DNA from: Diplonema papillatum | Lineage: Eukaryota; Euglenozoa; Diplonemea; Diplonemida; Diplonemidae | DNA length: 64,000 bases | Assembly (NCBI GenBank): GCA_030068145.1 | Contig: JAPJBO010000161.1 | Span: forward strand, 186,001 to 250,000 | Direction: 5' to 3' | Shown here: positions 9,891 to 20,869 of the stretch, in pieces | Numbering within the stretch: position 1 is the first letter of the stretch | How the letters are laid out: the number at the start of each line of letters is the position of its first letter | Notes under the pieces: generated by a model | What the model was told of the DNA's origin: nothing | What the model saw: the letters and a program-made list of their open reading frames with translations, nothing else | Database searches by the model: none | Made by a program: the position numbers and the translations under genes

Positions 9891-10668
9891 GGATGTAGGT
9901 ATGAGTATACACTTTAACTACGGCTAGCCAAGTTTGTAAGTGTTGCGACCGACACCAAGAAGAAATTCGCTTTGAATTTAGTCTTTCTTACGAATCTCCG
10001 AATGGTTTCGCAACTCTTGGCCTTTCAGAAACACACACATGAAGAAAACGGGGCCAGTCAGCCCGGAGAATAGTTAACGGGGGAAGCAAAAAGGATATGG
10101 ACGTGCCGAGGTAACAAAAAAGAACATCGAAAAAGAGAACCGGGGGGCGGGGGGGGAAAGGGGGAACATTTCCGGAGTTGGGGTTTGCACTGATAAACGA
10201 AGCAACGGACGATCAGCGTCAACTGACCAAAGGTGATGAAAATGAAAAGGCCAAAGTTTCTTGTTCTTCGCGTCTACAGGGTATAAACCTCTCTGGGGGG
10301 GTTTCCTGTATATATTAGCAGTTTTTCGTTGGCTTCGTTTTCTCTTACATGTGCAACCGTTGTTCCGGAAATGTCCCCGTCAGTACAGATGTACTGTTAA
10401 GAAAAGAAGGGGGGGAGGGAAGCAGAATTTTTGTGCTGCGTTCGAATCTCCCGTCTCTCCGTCCTTCCGCTTCTCCCTCATACTCTTGTTATTTTCACTG
10501 CTGATTCCGTTCATGCTCGTCGGAGAACGGCGTTTCACCTCGTTCCTTCTGTACCGAAGAGCAGTGCTAACTTTCATACGCGAGCAGCAGCCACGCCACA
10601 CAGGGCGGCAGCGGTGCCACTTTTGGTCCAAACGGTCTCGCTCGTGGCGCACAGAGAGTTGGCTCGGC

Positions 10669-10966
10669 AAAATACTCGACGTAGCTGCTTCGACTCCGAA
10701 TGGAAGGGAGGAAATATGGAGGCAAGGGGCAAATACAATACAAACACAATCTGATTTGTTCTTCGCTTACACCACCGTGTGTTGCTTTCTCACTCAGGAC
10801 TTTGCCTGTGGGGTTTGTGTGATGTGTCGTGTAGGGGTAGACCCGCATGACCTCACGTCCGTTCAACACGTGGTTCGGTAGGTACAGTACTTGGGATCCC
10901 TTCTGTTCTTTGTCGGGCAGCATCGTCGAGCATTTCCTTTCAAGCTGGCGCTTGTGTAAAAAATCA
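10669..10966 (+). mobile_element. SINE-like repeat family C, full copy
   Basis: A ~300-bp unit starts AAAATACTCGACGTAGCTGC and ends GCTGGCGCTTGTGTAAAAAA. Copies: 57342-57632 (+), 54725-55006 (-), a 5'-truncated copy at 16398-16606 and a fragment at 25721-25830. A constant A-rich 3' end with variable 5' truncation is what non-LTR retroposition leaves. I saw no clear polymerase III boxes, so SINE is an inference from the ends. Confidence 0.6.
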
Positions 10967-11774
10967 TTTGTTCACACAGGGCGTGGCACGTATCGTAGGT
11001 CCGGGGGTTTGCTTGTTGAAGGGCAACAGCTTCCTGGTCCATATTCCGGAAATTGGCAATCCAGCCGGATCAAAAAAAAAATAATACTCTCCTCCTCGCC
11101 CGTCTCGCTGCTCCGTACTCGCTGCTCTCGTCCTTGCTGCTGCGTGATGTCAGATTGATGGTGCGTAACAAACGTAGAAAGGTCATGCAGAGATTCTCGT
11201 GTGTATGCCACGAACTTCTTCGTGACGCCTCAGGACACTGGACTAGAAGATAAAAATGGGCAAGGGTGGGTGGGCAAGCGAGGGGTAAAATTACGGTGTT
11301 CTTCTCGAGAGCGACGGGGTAATAACCTTTGTACAAGTGTTAGTTCTCGTCGGAATAGTATTAATCTTCTAAGATCTTCGATCTTATACGACAAAAAAAA
11401 TAGGAAGTGCATGAGACTTCGAATCCCGAACTCTGCAGAAGAAGAAGAAGAAGAAGAAGAAGAAAAAGTGAAAACGGAAGAAGAGAAAAGCGAACTTCGC
11501 CAAGCGGTCAACTTGAAAGCTGTTCTCCGCGTTTCGCACCAACTGAAGGCGGGTTGGTTCCCTTCCCGCCGGCGCAACGACGGCCCGTCCACCGGGCGAT
11601 GTTCGGAGGCTCTTAACAAAGTCCCTTCTCTGGGTCTGCGTAGTTTTTCCGTCCCACGCGGGGCACGGGAACAAAACAGAAAATACTCGGTGGTGCCACG
11701 CCAGCACTCATTTTAGAAGAAGGCTAGAGAAGAGAGGGAGGGAGATCCCGTTAGGCAGAACACAGCCAGTCATG

Positions 11775-12420
11775 CAGGTTCGATGCTGGCAGGGGAGGAC
11801 CCGTTAGATCCTGAGGTGAGCTTTTTCTTGGCTATCGCACGGAACGCAGACTTCCCCTTTGCGTTTAGCGGGGATGTCATCGCAGTTCTCGTACGTACGT
11901 ACGTGCAAGGAGGCCCACCTCGGCTTTGTTCGTGTGATTCGACATGCGCGTTTAGGGTAAACCGCTGTCAATGTTCCTGGCAAACACTGCCCTCGCATGC
12001 AGGTTCGATGCTGGGGAGAGAGACCACCTGTTAGATCCTGAGGTGAGCCTTTTCTTGGCTATCGCACTAAACGCAGAGTTCCCGTTTGCGTTTAGCGGGG
12101 ATGTCATCGCACTTCTCGCGTGCAAGGAGGCCTACCTCGCCTTTGTTCGTGTGATTCGACGTGCGCGTTTAGGTTAAACCGCTGTCAACGTTCCTGGCAA
12201 ACACTGCCCTCGCATGCAGGTTCGATGCTGGGGAGAGACCACCCGTTAGATCCTGAGATAAGCCCTTGCTACCGCATGGAACGCAGACTTCCCCTTAGCG
12301 GGGATGTCATCGCACTTCTCGTACGTACGTACGTACGTACGTGCAAGGAGGCCTATCTCGGCTTTGTTCGTGTGATTCGACGTGCGCGTTTAGGTTAAAA
12401 CCCCGCTGTCAACGTTCCTC
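11775..12420 (+). repeat. Satellite of three ~217-225 bp units
   Basis: Units start with CAGGTTCGATGCTGG at 11775, 12000 and 12217. Each contains GTTAGATCCTGAG, TTAGCGGGGATGTCATCGCA, a (CGTA)n stretch of variable length (none in unit 2, longest in unit 3), GCAAGGAGGCC and TTTGTTCGTGTGATTCGAC. It lies downstream (3') of the HADHA-type gene but does not resemble its coding sequence. Bases 10967-11774 contain a (GAA)n tract at 11439-11466 and no clear gene. Confidence 0.8.
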
Positions 12421-12829
12421 GTTGAAGATGCTTCGATCCCCGCTTTTGTATCGTGGCGACAGGCGCACTGCGGGCGACCGGGAGGGAAGGGTTTGCCGTT
12501 CCCTTTTTGCTTTTCACGCCGAGACAGGGTGCGTGTGATCCTGTTTAAGATGGATTGTGTCTGGCGCTCTCTCTCCCTTAGGGTTGCCGCCCGAGGGAAC
12601 CGGCTGTGAGCCGAAACTCGACGCCGGTCTCTCCGGATTGCACCCGGAGAGAACTTCGCGGCGGATCACAAAGCACCCGCCCTGCACGAGGCACGCGCCC
12701 AAGACCGTTGCATGGCTACCGTAGCACCCTCCATGTTTGCACCTTCCTCGGATACACTGGGAGGGGGGTGCGCCTAGCCTCCCCCCACGCTTGCCGTATG
12801 GCAGGACTGGAAAGGGATGCGTACCCCTT
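12421..12829. other. 3' flank of the HADHA-type gene
   Basis: No gene seen. Contains GTTTAAGATGGATTG near 12543, which resembles the sub-repeat of MITE family G. A termination or polyadenylation signal cannot be assigned. Confidence 0.4.
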
Positions 12830-15175
12830 CTACACGATGGGGAAGCCCTTCCTCTCCTCGTACTTGATGAACGGCCGCTTCGGGAAGAAGCGCTCGTTGG
12901 TGGCCGCCTTCTTCTTGAGCAGCTCACAGGGCTTGAAGGTGTCGCCGTACTTGGCCTGGAGCGATTCGAGGCGCTTGACGATCGACGCTGTGCCTTCGTG
13001 GTCGGCGTAGTTGAGTAGCCCGCCCCGGAACGGCGCGAAGCCGGTGCCGAAGATCATGCCCAGGTCGACGGTCTCAGCGTCCGGGACCAGACCCTCCTCC
13101 ATGATCATGCACGCTTCGTTGACCATCAGCAGCACACACCGGTCGACCACCTCGTTGTAGTTGAAGTTGTCGTTCGGCGTGAAGCCCACTGCACTGAGGA
13201 TGCCCTGGTTGAACCCGGTCTCCTTGCCCTTGTCGTCGTACGAGTAGAACCCCTTCTTGTTCTTCTTCCCGAGGTACCCGTTCTTGGACAGCTTCGTGAC
13301 CGCGCCGCCTTCTTCGTCGACCGCGAACCGCTTCGACTTCAACCCGTTCTCCAACACAGGGCCGACGTGGGCGGCCACGTCAAAACCCACCTCGTCGAGC
13401 AACCGGAAAGGGCCCATCGGCATGCCGAAGTCGACGATCTGCTTGTCGACCTTCCTCGGGTCGGCTCTCTCCTTCAGCATCCGCCCAGCCTCCGCCATGT
13501 ACACTCCGAGCACGCGGTTGACCAGGAATCCCGGGCCGTCCTTGACGATGATGGGTTTCTTCCCGATCTGCAGCGTCAGCTTGTAGACGAGCGCGACGGT
13601 TTCCTTCGACGTCTTGTCGCCGGTGATGATCTCGACGAGCGGCATCTTCGCGACCGGGTTGAAGAAGTGCATGCCAACGATACACTCGGGGTACTTGGAG
13701 GCCGCCTGCATCTCGTTCAACGACAACGACGACGTGTTCGTGGCGAAAATCCGCTTGCCGTCCAAAATGCCCTTCGCCTCGAGGTCCTGGATCATCTTGA
13801 TCTTCAGGTCCATCACTTCGACCGCCGCCTCGACGATGATCTGGCAGTCCTTCAGCGGCGTCGCGTCAACGCCACCGGTGACCAGCGCCACCTTGTCGGC
13901 GGCCGCCTGCTTGGTCATCTTCTTCCTTTTGACTTGGGTGTCGAACTCGTTCTGGACGAAGGCGAGCCCTTTTTCGATGTACTTCTCGTCGATGTCGCGG
14001 ACGTACACTTGCAAGTTCCTCGCTGCAAACCAGTGGGCGATACCGGATCCCATAACACCGGCGCCGATGACCGCGGTGGTCTTGATAGACGGGACGTCCT
14101 CCTTCTTGACACCGATCTGTCCGTACAGCTTCTTCGAGTTGTCGTCGAGGAAGTAGATCGCCATCTGGTTCTTCGCCTCCGGCGTGAAGCAGCACTCGAT
14201 GAAGATCTCCTTCTCGCGCTGCAGGGCCTTCTTCTCCGAGTGGCCCGCGGCGTACAAAATGCTCTGCAGCGCCTTGTACTGCCCCAGGTACTTGCCCTTG
14301 GTCATCTTGTTCAACGTCTTCAGCGACGCCTGCTTCACGATGCGGTGCCCAATCGACCACCCGTTCAGCACGCTGTCGAGCGGCCAGTTCTTCACGGGCT
14401 TCCCCTTGTGCGGCTTCAGCGGGCGGTCCACCATTTTGCCCGCGTACACGCGGACGCCGTGCAGGAAGCGGTCTTCCCCGGGGAACCGATCCACGCCCGG
14501 GATGACCGATTCGACGATGCCGTTCTTGCGCGCTCGGTCGCCGTTGACCTGTGAGCCTTGCAGGATCATCTGCGTCGCGGTCTGCAGGCCAGTGAGCTTT
14601 TGGAGGCGGACGGTGCCGCCCATGCCCGGGATGACGCCGAGGAGGGTCTCAGGAAGGCCGACCTTGCACGAGCCGGCGTCGGACATGACGCGGTGGTGGC
14701 AGGCCAGTGCTAGCTCGAGCCCGCCGCCGAGGGCGAGGCCGTTGATCGCTGCGATCACGGGGACGGGCAGGTTCTTCAACCGGTCGACGAGCGCGGCGCC
14801 TTCGTCGAGGATCGCTTCGAGCTTCGGCCTGTCCGCCGGCAGCAGAGGATACACGGTCGGGAGGTCAGCACCGACGCACCACGTGTCCTTGTTGGACGCG
14901 AGGATCACGATCTTGGCCTTGCGCTGCGTGATCAGTTCCTCCACCCTCGCCAGGGCCTTCCCGCAGCTCTGTATGTACGCCTCGCTGAGCGAGTTGGCGG
15001 ATCCCTTCGTCGAGTCCATGACGATCCAAGCGAACGTGTCCGAGTCGTTTATCACCGCGATCTCGCCGCACCCGAACTCCTTCGTCAGGCGCGGCTTGCC
15101 CAGGAAGTCCTGCACGCGGCCGAGCAGCAGAGCACTGCGCGAGAAGTGCCGCGCATTCCGGCCGCGGAGAAGCAT
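12830..15175 (-). CDS. HADHA: Mitochondrial trifunctional enzyme alpha subunit (HADHA-type)
   Basis: 781 residues, close to the usual ~760. It combines 2-enoyl-CoA hydratase and L-3-hydroxyacyl-CoA dehydrogenase of long-chain fatty-acid beta-oxidation, acting in mitochondria with a thiolase beta subunit. The N-terminus MLLRGRNARHFSRSALLLGR is basic and lacks acids, as expected of a presequence. The crotonase domain (about 35-220) has GGGLELALAC with E154 and GLPETLLG with E176, matching the two catalytic glutamates. The dehydrogenase domain has the NAD-binding GAGVMGSG (371-378), the catalytic His in HFFNP (503-507) and E515; the C-terminal domain repeats follow to 781. No intron. I chose the ATG at 15175 because of the presequence; an in-frame ATG at 15358 would add 61 residues without coding character. 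No missing catalytic residue was seen. Confidence 0.95.
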   Translation of the reverse strand: MLLRGRNARHFSRSALLLGRVQDFLGKPRLTKEFGCGEIAVINDSDTFAWIVMDSTKGSANSLSEAYIQSCGKALARVEELITQRKAKIVILASNKDTWCVGADLPTVYPLLPADRPKLEAILDEGAALVDRLKNLPVPVIAAINGLALGGGLELALACHHRVMSDAGSCKVGLPETLLGVIPGMGGTVRLQKLTGLQTATQMILQGSQVNGDRARKNGIVESVIPGVDRFPGEDRFLHGVRVYAGKMVDRPLKPHKGKPVKNWPLDSVLNGWSIGHRIVKQASLKTLNKMTKGKYLGQYKALQSILYAAGHSEKKALQREKEIFIECCFTPEAKNQMAIYFLDDNSKKLYGQIGVKKEDVPSIKTTAVIGAGVMGSGIAHWFAARNLQVYVRDIDEKYIEKGLAFVQNEFDTQVKRKKMTKQAAADKVALVTGGVDATPLKDCQIIVEAAVEVMDLKIKMIQDLEAKGILDGKRIFATNTSSLSLNEMQAASKYPECIVGMHFFNPVAKMPLVEIITGDKTSKETVALVYKLTLQIGKKPIIVKDGPGFLVNRVLGVYMAEAGRMLKERADPRKVDKQIVDFGMPMGPFRLLDEVGFDVAAHVGPVLENGLKSKRFAVDEEGGAVTKLSKNGYLGKKNKKGFYSYDDKGKETGFNQGILSAVGFTPNDNFNYNEVVDRCVLLMVNEACMIMEEGLVPDAETVDLGMIFGTGFAPFRGGLLNYADHEGTASIVKRLESLQAKYGDTFKPCELLKKKAATNERFFPKRPFIKYEERKGFPIV

Positions 15176-16397
15176 CGTGACGGGGATTCGGGACGTTTCC
15201 CAGAGGAGTTGAGGGCCTGTTGTTATTCCAGTGTGGTTGGTCGTGACTATGGTAATGGCTTCCAGATGTAGTAGTAGTAGTAGTATGTGTCGTCTGCCGA
15301 AGCAGCCGGAGACAGCAGGCGCAGGGGGCAGGTCTTGCTCTACAATTCTCTTCTTCATGGAGACCCGCCCCCGGCAATCCCGACTGTCCAATCACTGTCG
15401 AGAAAGGTTTGTGCCCTATAGTGATGAGGTGGTTGACCAGGCCCCCACGAAGCCTTATACACAACACGGCTACAACACGAGGATGCAGCCCTGCTTAGGT
15501 GTGCACTCAGCCATCACAGGGCCTCAGATCTCGCTACTTGACCTGACACAGCTGCCACCCAGAAGGCCGCAGCAGTAACCTTCGCAATGAAGGCACGCGC
15601 GGCTGAGTGTATGTAGGCGATCCATACAACAGCTGCATCAGACGCAGCTTGATCCGAGAGCTCGCTAGGGGAGGTGACGCTGCTCACCTGTCAGTCTCAC
15701 AACTGACTGCTGCCCCAAGGCTTCCAGATGAAAAAAAAATAAGTCGTAGGGGTCCGGTGACAGGTGTAGGCCTATGAGCAGAGGTGGAACAACAGCCAAG
15801 CGAAAACGTTGGTCAACATTGTGTGATCCCATGACATCCAGTACTGCTCTTCAGGTTGTTCTTCTTCTTTTCCACCTGGTATGTCTTGAACGGCAACACT
15901 CGCTACCGACATTCCCACTTTCGTTTTTTTTGGAGGGTAATTCACTTAGAGATCCGGGGTTTTGTTGTCTCCGGGTGACCATTGTCGAAAAAGGTTCCTC
16001 AAGGCATCGTATATTAGTGTGCGTATTGTATCTGCGGTAATAGCAGTGTGCTTGTGCATGTGTCTGTGTTGCCTGTTGCCGAGTATGTTTCTGTGTTTCC
16101 GGCTTCATTCCGGAAGTGAGCGTTAAAGCTCGTTTCTTCCCTTTGACCCTCTACCCTTCTTACTCACTGCGTGGATCTGCAACTACAGAGGTTCGGTCTG
16201 CAACTACAGGGGTTCGGGTCAGATCCGGACAGCTCGGGAAACAGACAACTTCACAGTACCATGGGGCAGCTTTCATCCCCACCTACGTTGGTTCTCTGGG
16301 CCTGGCTACCCGCAGCTCCTGTGCCTTTTCCTTCTGGTAGGGCCCGCCGTTGCCAATGCGCGCGCCCGAAGGTCACGTGGCCACTCCGTACGTACCT
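15176..16397. other. 5' flank of the HADHA-type gene
   Basis: On the gene strand, the sequence just upstream of the ATG includes AATAACAACAG/G, similar to the inferred acceptors in this window, so a 5'-UTR intron or trans-splice site is possible. The part 15295-15400 (e.g. GGCAATCCCGACTGTCCAA) is duplicated at 62.81-62.92 kb. A degenerate copy of the dispersed core motif lies near 15950-15985. No other gene seen. Confidence 0.5.
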
Positions 16398-16606
16398 ATT
16401 TCTTCTTCGGTTACACCACTGTGTGTTGTTTCGCACTCAGGACGTTATCCTGTTGTGTTTGTGTGATTTGTCGTGTTGGGGTAGACCCGCATGACCTCAC
16501 GTCCGTTCAACACGTGGCTCGGTAGTTACAGCACTTGGGATCCCTTCGGCTCTTTGTCTGGTAGCTATTGTCGAGCATTTCGTTCCAAGCTGGCGCTTAT
16601 GTAAAA
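16398..16606 (+). mobile_element. Family C repeat, 5'-truncated copy
   Basis: Matches the right two thirds of 10669-10966, from the TTACACCAC(T/C)GTGTGTTG region through GACCCGCATGACCTCACGTC to GCTGGCGCTTATGTAAAAC. The left part is missing. The identical 3' end and truncated 5' end support retroposition. Confidence 0.65.
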
Positions 16607-16884
16607 CAAAATGCAAAATGGGAGAATAAGAACCGTTCCGGCGCCATTTTTTCTTAAAGCGATGCCTTCTTTTCCGCACGAGAAACGAAACGGGCTTGCC
16701 CCGCATCAGAGTGTGCGCAGGGAGCAAACTGGGAGGTTAGCAAGGTTGGCGCGCTCCCGAGCCGCGCAGCGACGCGGGCGCTGGCACCGCTCGGCGGAAT
16801 ATTTTATACTTCGGGGTGAACCAGCTGCTACTGGGCGGAGGGGCTATTTAGTATTAACCCTTTACTGATGGGGGACATGTATTT

Positions 16885-16965
16885 ATAGCGTTTATTGTGG
16901 TTTAGAGGTTCGGTGTTTTAGGGTCTCCGGTTGACCATTGAGGCTGTGAGGCGGGTAGTATGCGG
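16885..16965 (+). repeat. Repeat family U, copy 2
   Basis: Near-identical to 9815-9890 (AGGTTCGGTGTTTTAGGGTC, TCCGGTTGACCATTGAGGC). Nothing else is recognisable between 16607 and 17007. Confidence 0.6.
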
Positions 16966-17007
16966 GTAGTAGCCAGAGCGGGAGTTCGGACACCGGGCCT
17001 CTCAGAG

Positions 17008-17167
17008 CAACGTTAGCGGCTGTGAAGAGATGTGACGAAACCTTTCAGAGGAGCACCAGGCTTCCCAGTTTGGAGTCGTAAGACTCTCGAGTTCGACCCA
17101 CGGACTCCCAAAAAGGCTTTCTGCGCGCTGGATAACCTCCCTCCCCCTCCGTCCGTAAGGGGTTAAC
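17008..17167 (+). repeat. Repeat family V, copy 1
   Basis: Matches 18.938-19.085 kb (ACGAAACCTTT, GACTCTCGAGTT(C/T)GACCCA, CTTTCTG(C/T)GCGCTGGA, TCCGTAAGG) and a shorter piece at 54.48-54.55 kb. Class unknown; no coding signal. Confidence 0.6.
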
Positions 17168-17181
17168 GGCATATTAGCATT

Positions 17182-17410
17182 TACCTACCCCCCCCCGTGC
17201 ATAAGATGGACGAAAAACTCGGGTTTTGGCGGTATCCATCTTAATCAAGGGGGGTATCCATCTTAAACACGGGGCACTGTAGACTACAGTGTAGTCGCCT
17301 TACACGGGGGTACCTCACCCTTGTGTTTAAGATGGATTGGCATTCTCGCCCGGTATCCATCTTAATCAAGGGGGTTTGGCTATCCATCTTATGCACGGGG
17401 GGGGTAGGTA
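17182..17410. mobile_element. MITE family G, 229 bp
   Basis: The terminal inverted repeat extends over ~27 bases, starting TACCTACCCCCC and ending CGTGCATAAGATGGA. Inside are several copies of AAGATGGAT in both orientations, so the whole element folds on itself. A second copy at 56704-56926 is in the opposite orientation. The outermost bases are TA at both ends, compatible with TA-target (Tc1/mariner-like) insertion, but the true boundary is uncertain. Confidence 0.75.
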
Positions 17411-18091
17411 CGGGGTAAGGACACGCCACGCAAAATCTGTCGTATGAAAAAATAGCGCACACCCCTCGATTATATTTCGATTTGCCATCTGTTGGTCCGA
17501 AAATGGGTGGCTTCGGAGGGTTTGAGGACGCGATTTGGTGGACATCACAGATCGCACGAAATAAGCAACGTCCAACGAAGAAGCGCAAATACTAATATCT
17601 ATTTGCATTCGCGCTAATACCAATTAACCCCCCCACCCAGCAGATGGTTTTGGAGGGTCTTTTTCCCCTCGGAGGGTCTCATTTCCCCCGAGCAATGTGC
17701 ACCAGGCACGGCCCCTTACCATGGGTTGGTCCCGGCAAGTGCGCCTGATCCAGTCAAGCAGGATGGGGCTGTGCTGCGTTCCGGGCGGTGCGGCTTGTGG
17801 GAGCGACGAAGGAGTGTCCCGTGGGAAAGGGCTGTGTAGGATACGGGGATGTCCTTCTTATGCACTCCCCCCGACGGGGTCGATGTGTCTCTGGTCGTTC
17901 GACCTTCTTTCGGTTCCGGTAGTTCAATCCAGCCTCGCCACACATACTTCTTCATTTCTTTGTTCGATCCTAGAACCCACCGATCTTTCTGGGTGGTGCG
18001 TGTGTGTGGGATGAGCTGTTTGGTGTCTTTGTATTCCCGTTGCTTGTGTGTCCAGGTTAATTCTTCTTTTTTCTTTAGAGGGTTAACGTGT
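17411..18091. other. Spacer without recognisable gene
   Basis: I see no coding-like frame and no match to other repeats in the window. Confidence 0.4.
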
Positions 18092-18380
18092 AGGTACCAG
18101 GGAAAGCCTGCTACACGGGAGCCAAGCTTCATGTGTTCGGCGGTACTGCAGAGTGCAGAGCCACGGGCCTACGGGTCAAGTGGCTACCGATTTCCCAAAC
18201 TAACGCATCAAGGCGTGGCGCACCTTGAGCTTGGCGCTTGCGCTGAACACAAGCTCGTCGAGACGGTCAGCCACAGGGCAGAGCGGACGGGGTTGTGGCA
18301 GTGTGCTGCCTCCGACTCAAGCTTTTTTTGCAAGCTGTGGTTGACCGTCACGTTCCTGGACCAGGTGCGGCCTTTTTATT
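18092..18380 (-). pseudogene. Repeat family T copy: decayed gene fragment
   Basis: About 280 bp, homologous to 38.90-39.15 kb. On the minus strand that copy holds a continuous open exon; this one keeps ADRLDELVFSASAK but has frameshifts and a stop soon after. It looks like a decayed duplicate of the candidate exon at 38915-39124. Confidence 0.55.
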
Positions 18381-18442
18381 TTTATTTTTTGTGTTTCCGA
18401 CGATCCCGTATGGGCGTACAGATTTTTTTTTCTTCTTTCTTC

Positions 18443-18596
18443 TAAAGGGGGGGTCGAATAATAACAGTTATTTGACACACGTCTGGTTGTCTAAAAACAC
18501 TACCACTATCCTGCTACTGTTCGGCTACCCGGAACTTTTTTTATTATTCGGCAAATCGAATAAGAACACAGTGTTATTATTCGACCCCCCCCTTTA
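18443..18596. mobile_element. MITE family H, 154 bp
   Basis: Termini TAAAGGGGGGGTCGAATAAT and its inverse ATTATTCGACCCCCCCCTTTA-like end form ~23-bp terminal inverted repeats. A second copy at 50.055-50.217 kb is inserted inside a family A repeat, and a left-end remnant lies at 56.658-56.700 kb. The interior (TTTGACACACGTCTGGTTGT) is conserved between the two full copies. Confidence 0.8.
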
Positions 18597-18937
18597 GAGG
18601 GTGAACGTGTCTTTGTCTCCGCCGAGGCCTTGACGAGCCACGCAGAAACAACGAGGCGACAGGTGTTAGCGTCCGCTTGCAACGTCTTCACAGAGGAGCG
18701 GCGAGGCGTCAGAGACTAGCGTGGTATCAGTAAAGGGACTGGCATCAGCTGCAACGTGTTCTCCGCTTGATGGAGTTTCACTTGAGAACAAGGAGTTGAT
18801 GCACCGCGAAAGTCGATACGAGAACGTAACACAGCCTTCAAGTATGCGGTTGGTGAACCCTTTACGACGGGGCATACACGTCAAAAAAAGCTAAAATTCG
18901 AGGACCTTCAGAGGAAAGGCACCTCAAAAAGGATCAA

Positions 18938-19085
18938 TGGTTGCTGCTGTGACGAGATGTGCTACGAAACCTTTTCCGAGGAGCAACATTTTTTGAGTCA
19001 TAAAACTCTCGAGTTTGACCCATAGATTCCCCAGAAGACTTTCTGTGCGCTGGAGAACCCACCTCCCCTCTGTCCGTAAGGGGGT
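18938..19085 (+). repeat. Repeat family V, copy 2
   Basis: Diverged copy of 17008-17167 in the same orientation. Bases 18597-18937 hold no recognisable feature. Confidence 0.55.
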
Positions 19086-19142
19086 TGAAGAGCGTTGAAT
19101 GGACCTCGCCCAGACTGGTTTCCCTGGTGGGGCGTCTCCAAA

Positions 19143-19520
19143 ACGTTGCTGCTGCTATGTGCACCGTGTACCACATACCATACGGTAGAGGATAGCAGTA
19201 CGTGCTCCTACTGCGTGGTGGTGTGTGCATGCAGACACATACGTTGCTGCTGCTACGTGCACCGTGTACCACATACCATACGGTAGAGGATAGCAGTACG
19301 TGCTCCTACTGCGTGGTGGTGTGTGCATGCAGACACATACGTGCTACTGCTACGTACTGCTATTGCTACGTGGTGCTACGCATGCCACATGCTGTACTGC
19401 TAGTACGTGCTGTACTGCTACGTGTGCTGCTACACACACTGCTACTGCTATTGATGCACCGCTGCATGCTGTACTGCTAGTACGTGCTGCTGCTACGTGC
19501 ACCTACTACGTGTAGAGGAT
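19143..19520 (+). repeat. 98-bp tandem duplication decaying into TGCTAC repeats
   Basis: Two near-identical 98-bp units at 19143-19240 and 19241-19338 (GTGCACCGTGTACCACATAC, GGTAGAGGATAGCAGTACGT, GTGTGCATGCAGACACATAC). These are followed to ~19520 by degenerate GTGCTACTGCTACG-type repeats and a final partial unit. Apparently expansion by slippage. Confidence 0.8.
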
Positions 19521-20495
19521 GGTAGCATGTATCCTACGTGCTGTGGTGGTGTATGCATTCGGAGGCCTTGTGTGCGTGAACTTCCACAGTGAAGAGGCCC
19601 CAGACGCCGACGCCCACATTGACAAGACGTTGAAAGGGAAGCCCGCACCTGACGCCTGCCGAGGACGAATTGACGCCACAGTCTACACAGAAATGCCATG
19701 TCTTGTCGACGCATGGACAGGCGCAAGCGCAAATTGTTAGCGAAAGGTGGAAAAGGTGCAGAGACCCATACAAATTGAGCAGCCAACTCCGATGGTAGCC
19801 CTAGAGCTATAGAGGAGGAGACACGCCGGGGGAATACAAAATAAAGCAGGCATTGGAGGAAACAGGTTTCCTCGGCCTCTTGCTAAAAATTTGAATGGGC
19901 GTGGCTCAGGGTTCCTTCATTGAACTGGACGCAGAATCCAGGTTGTTGGTGAGGCTGGGTGTGACGCTAACGATCAGCAGTCATAACTCCATGTTGATAC
20001 CGCTTGTAGATATCCACGGACTTGATGGTGTTCCCTCCCGGATCCGCAGCAACAGCTGTAGACTCCATGACACCCAGAATCCTTGACCTGCATCGCCAAC
20101 TTGACGTCGACTGACGACTGATCACCTTCCCTGGTATGCCAGTACAGGGTATTAGGCTGTTTAATTTCACCGTTCGTTCCAGTGGTGTTTCCAGAGCGGA
20201 ACGGGGGGGTGAGACGGACCCGTCTGGTGGGAGAAACCCACGACAACACCGGGGAAAGAGCTGTAGGGAAGAGCCCCGACGATATGAAACAGTCGACGAC
20301 CCAAGCCAATCCCTCGAGTGCGATGAGGCCAACAGCTGTCCGCGTTTTGTTGATTGAGCAAGGTGGCCACCAGGAGGCACCAAGCATACGTTCTACGTGC
20401 TTCTACTGCCACTCGTATCTCTTTCTGTGCAGGGAGTTGCTCACTGCCACCGGCATCCCTACCTAAGGCAGAATCGTTTGACAGGGGGGGCGCCC
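19521..20495. other. Spacer with a weak plus-strand open frame
   Basis: A short + strand frame at about 19519-19740 (containing HSEEAPDADAHIDKTLKGK) has fairly coding-like composition but no ATG context or homology that I recognise. 19741-20495 shows nothing I can support. Confidence 0.25.
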
Positions 20496-20835
20496 CATTT
20501 AGAGTTAAAGTTCGCTTGAAATTCCCATTTTTTGTGTTACCGACGATCCCGTGCGGGCGTGCAGATTGGCGCCTTCGACCTCTTCACTTTTTTTTCGTTA
20601 TTTCGTTGATTCGTTTTGTTTTCCATTTTCTTGACTTTGTGGTTCGTGATCGCTATTTACTCGTTTCTGATTTTTTAGTTGCTTCCTCTTCGGCCTTCAT
20701 TCTTCGCGATACAGCATCTTGGTTGGGCAAGGGGTAGGGGGTGATATTGGGGCTGGTCGACGCCAGCTACGTGTCGCAGCGACATCTAGCTCTTTTAGAG
20801 TTAAAGTTCGCTCGAAATTCCGGGGTTTTTTACCC
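20496..20835 (+). repeat. Two partial copies of repeat family E
   Basis: TTTAGAGTTAAAGTTCGCTT with GAAATTCC at about 20499-20530 and again at 20792-20825. Longer copies are at 37.91-38.09 and 40.45-40.62 kb, and related sequence is in the 5' flank of the START-like gene (46.60 kb) and its duplicate (47.10 kb). The first copy continues into CCGACGATCCCGTGCGGGCG, also seen upstream of the PDZ gene. Confidence 0.55.
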
Positions 20836-20869
20836 GACGTTTCAACCGAACTATGGGGTTTGGTCGATT

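Noticed and set aside
11775..12420. tRNA-like GGTTCGATGC in the satellite units
   Set aside because: Resembles a tRNA B box, but no cloverleaf could be drawn around it.
13367..14554. Long plus-strand open frame (395 codons) opposite the HADHA-type gene
   Set aside because: It is the antisense shadow of a GC-rich gene; composition is Arg/Leu/Asp-rich with no known domain, while the minus strand has full catalytic motifs.
15176..15391. Extending the HADHA-type protein upstream to 15358 or beyond
   Set aside because: The extra residues are not presequence-like and follow codon use unlike the gene; the ATG at 15175 gives a standard length and a good mitochondrial presequence.
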